The translations under genes were made by a program, and so were the position numbers. 64,000 nucleotides of DNA, from positions 210,834,117 to 210,898,116 of the forward strand of contig NC_081553.1 of NCBI RefSeq assembly GCF_963082655.1, in the 5' to 3' direction. Within the stretch, counting starts at the first letter, position 1. Each line of letters begins with the position of its first letter. The notes below the pieces were generated by a model, which saw nothing but the letters and a program-made list of their open reading frames with translations, was not told the DNA's origin and searched no databases. Positions 63,376 through 64,000 of the stretch are shown in pieces. The DNA is from Stomoxys calcitrans. Lineage: Eukaryota > Arthropoda > Insecta > Diptera > Muscidae.

Positions 63376-63804
63376 CCAGTAATTTCCCAATTTCTATCCG
63401 ACATGTACGTTGGAAAATGATATCCAAAATCAATTCCAAGTGATTCTATATAAACACAGTCATTGATGGAGGGCATATGAGATTCGGATCAACTAATTGA
63501 AGCTTAACAGAGAAGATTTTGCTAACATTTGTGGATGTATTTGCATTTAAAGTAAAAAAATTCTTGATGGTTTATTTATTCCAACTAAACTTCTAATTCT
63601 TTACCTATATCGTTAAGATATAGGTCTATATATATATGTTATATATATATATATTATGTTATAGGTGCGATAAAATCATTAGGTTTTTTATTCAAAATTT
63701 ACACATTTTTGCAAAAATGTGGTAATTACCTAAGGTAATTGCCTGTTCTAAAATCGCGAATGACTTCTTTTTAATTCACTATCTTTGTCTAGTAGTAAAC
63801 TTAC
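63376..63804. other. Reductase intron, with TA microsatellite
   Basis: No exon is seen. A (TA)n tract (TATATATATGTTATATATAT) lies at about 63628-63662. Confidence 0.5.
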
Positions 63805-63968
63805 CTTCAGTAATGGCATATCTTTACACATTTCCAATAAATTCCATGTGGCAACAGCATTAACTCTGGCAGCAACTTTCAGGCGCTCATTGAATCGTAC
63901 CGTGGCTGCACTATGAAAAATTATATTCACCTCAGCACACAAAACTTTCTTATCCACATTGCTAAGGC
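63805..63968 (-). CDS. Fatty acyl-CoA reductase, first exon in window (5' partial gene)
   Basis: Acceptor CTCCAACTATAG, then two bases completing a Gly codon, LSNVDKKVLCAEVNIIFHSA, ATVRFNERLKVAARVNA and NLLEMCKDMPLLK, and donor GTAAGT. The VNIIFHSAATVRFNE block is diagnostic of fatty acyl-CoA reductases, which use NADPH to turn long-chain acyl-CoA into fatty alcohol for waxes, hydrocarbons or ether lipids. The five exons total 374 residues. The missing 120 or so N-terminal residues, with the GxxGxxG cofactor loop, must lie past 64000. The following intron (2104 bases) is long only because of SINE, MITE and foldback insertions. Insects have many paralogues, so no symbol is given. Confidence 0.92.
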
Positions 63969-64000
63969 CTATAGTTGGAGAGATTAAAAAATAGTAAGCA

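Noticed and set aside
63628..63662. Origin or regulatory element in the TA tract
   Set aside because: It is a plain (TA)n microsatellite with no other signal around it.

Overview
This window looks like nuclear DNA of a dipteran, most likely a calyptrate (muscid-type) fly. It is AT-rich and has intron-split genes with GT-AG sites. It carries two intact Tc1 transposons, many LINE remnants with RNase H domains, tRNA-derived SINEs with clear target duplications, and several fly-type tandem-unit repeat families. There are no prokaryotic operons, rRNA genes or true tRNA genes. The species call is inference.

Three host genes can be supported. (1) A BAR-RhoGAP gene of the Nadrin/RICH family, apparently the fly RhoGAP92B (Rich) orthologue, lies on the + strand in exons at 10620-10795, 29319-30279 and 35758-36890. 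Its introns are about 18.5 and 5.5 kb, and its first exon(s) were not found. (2) A two-exon + strand gene (51390-51606 and 55109-55236) encodes a 114-residue protein with one C-terminal membrane segment. A second ORF (55311-55760, 149 residues) starts 74 bases after its stop, so the locus looks dicistronic. (3) A fatty acyl-CoA reductase lies on the - strand in five exons between 63968 and 60547, with its N-terminus off the right edge. A possible isolated 84-base - strand exon lies at 4270-4353.

Most of the remaining sequence is repeat. 0.3-13.6 kb is built from repeat families called here A (ends ATACCCTACACCAC/GTGGTGTAGGGTAT), B (ends near ATACCCTCCACCAT/ATGGTGGAGGGTAT) and D (CCGCTCCGCTGCGCC head). 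A mariner-type deletion derivative is nested at 12070-12676. At 14.8-18.1 kb two nearly identical Tc1 elements sit side by side in a CTTA microsatellite. Two family D copies occupy 20.3-23.6 kb. A palindromic minisatellite of about 31 bp fills 24.6-28.9 kb and 31.5-34.6 kb, on both sides of the RhoGAP-domain exon, and a LINE fragment is inserted in it. 37-50 kb is a mosaic of LINE, SINE, MITE and family B pieces. 57326-60064 is a probable solo LTR (4-bp TTGT duplication) swollen by an internal minisatellite; it lies between the convergent small-ORF and reductase genes.

The host genes do not form a pathway. The main biological interest is how the repeat arrays around and between them may affect splicing, circularisation and 3'-end formation.
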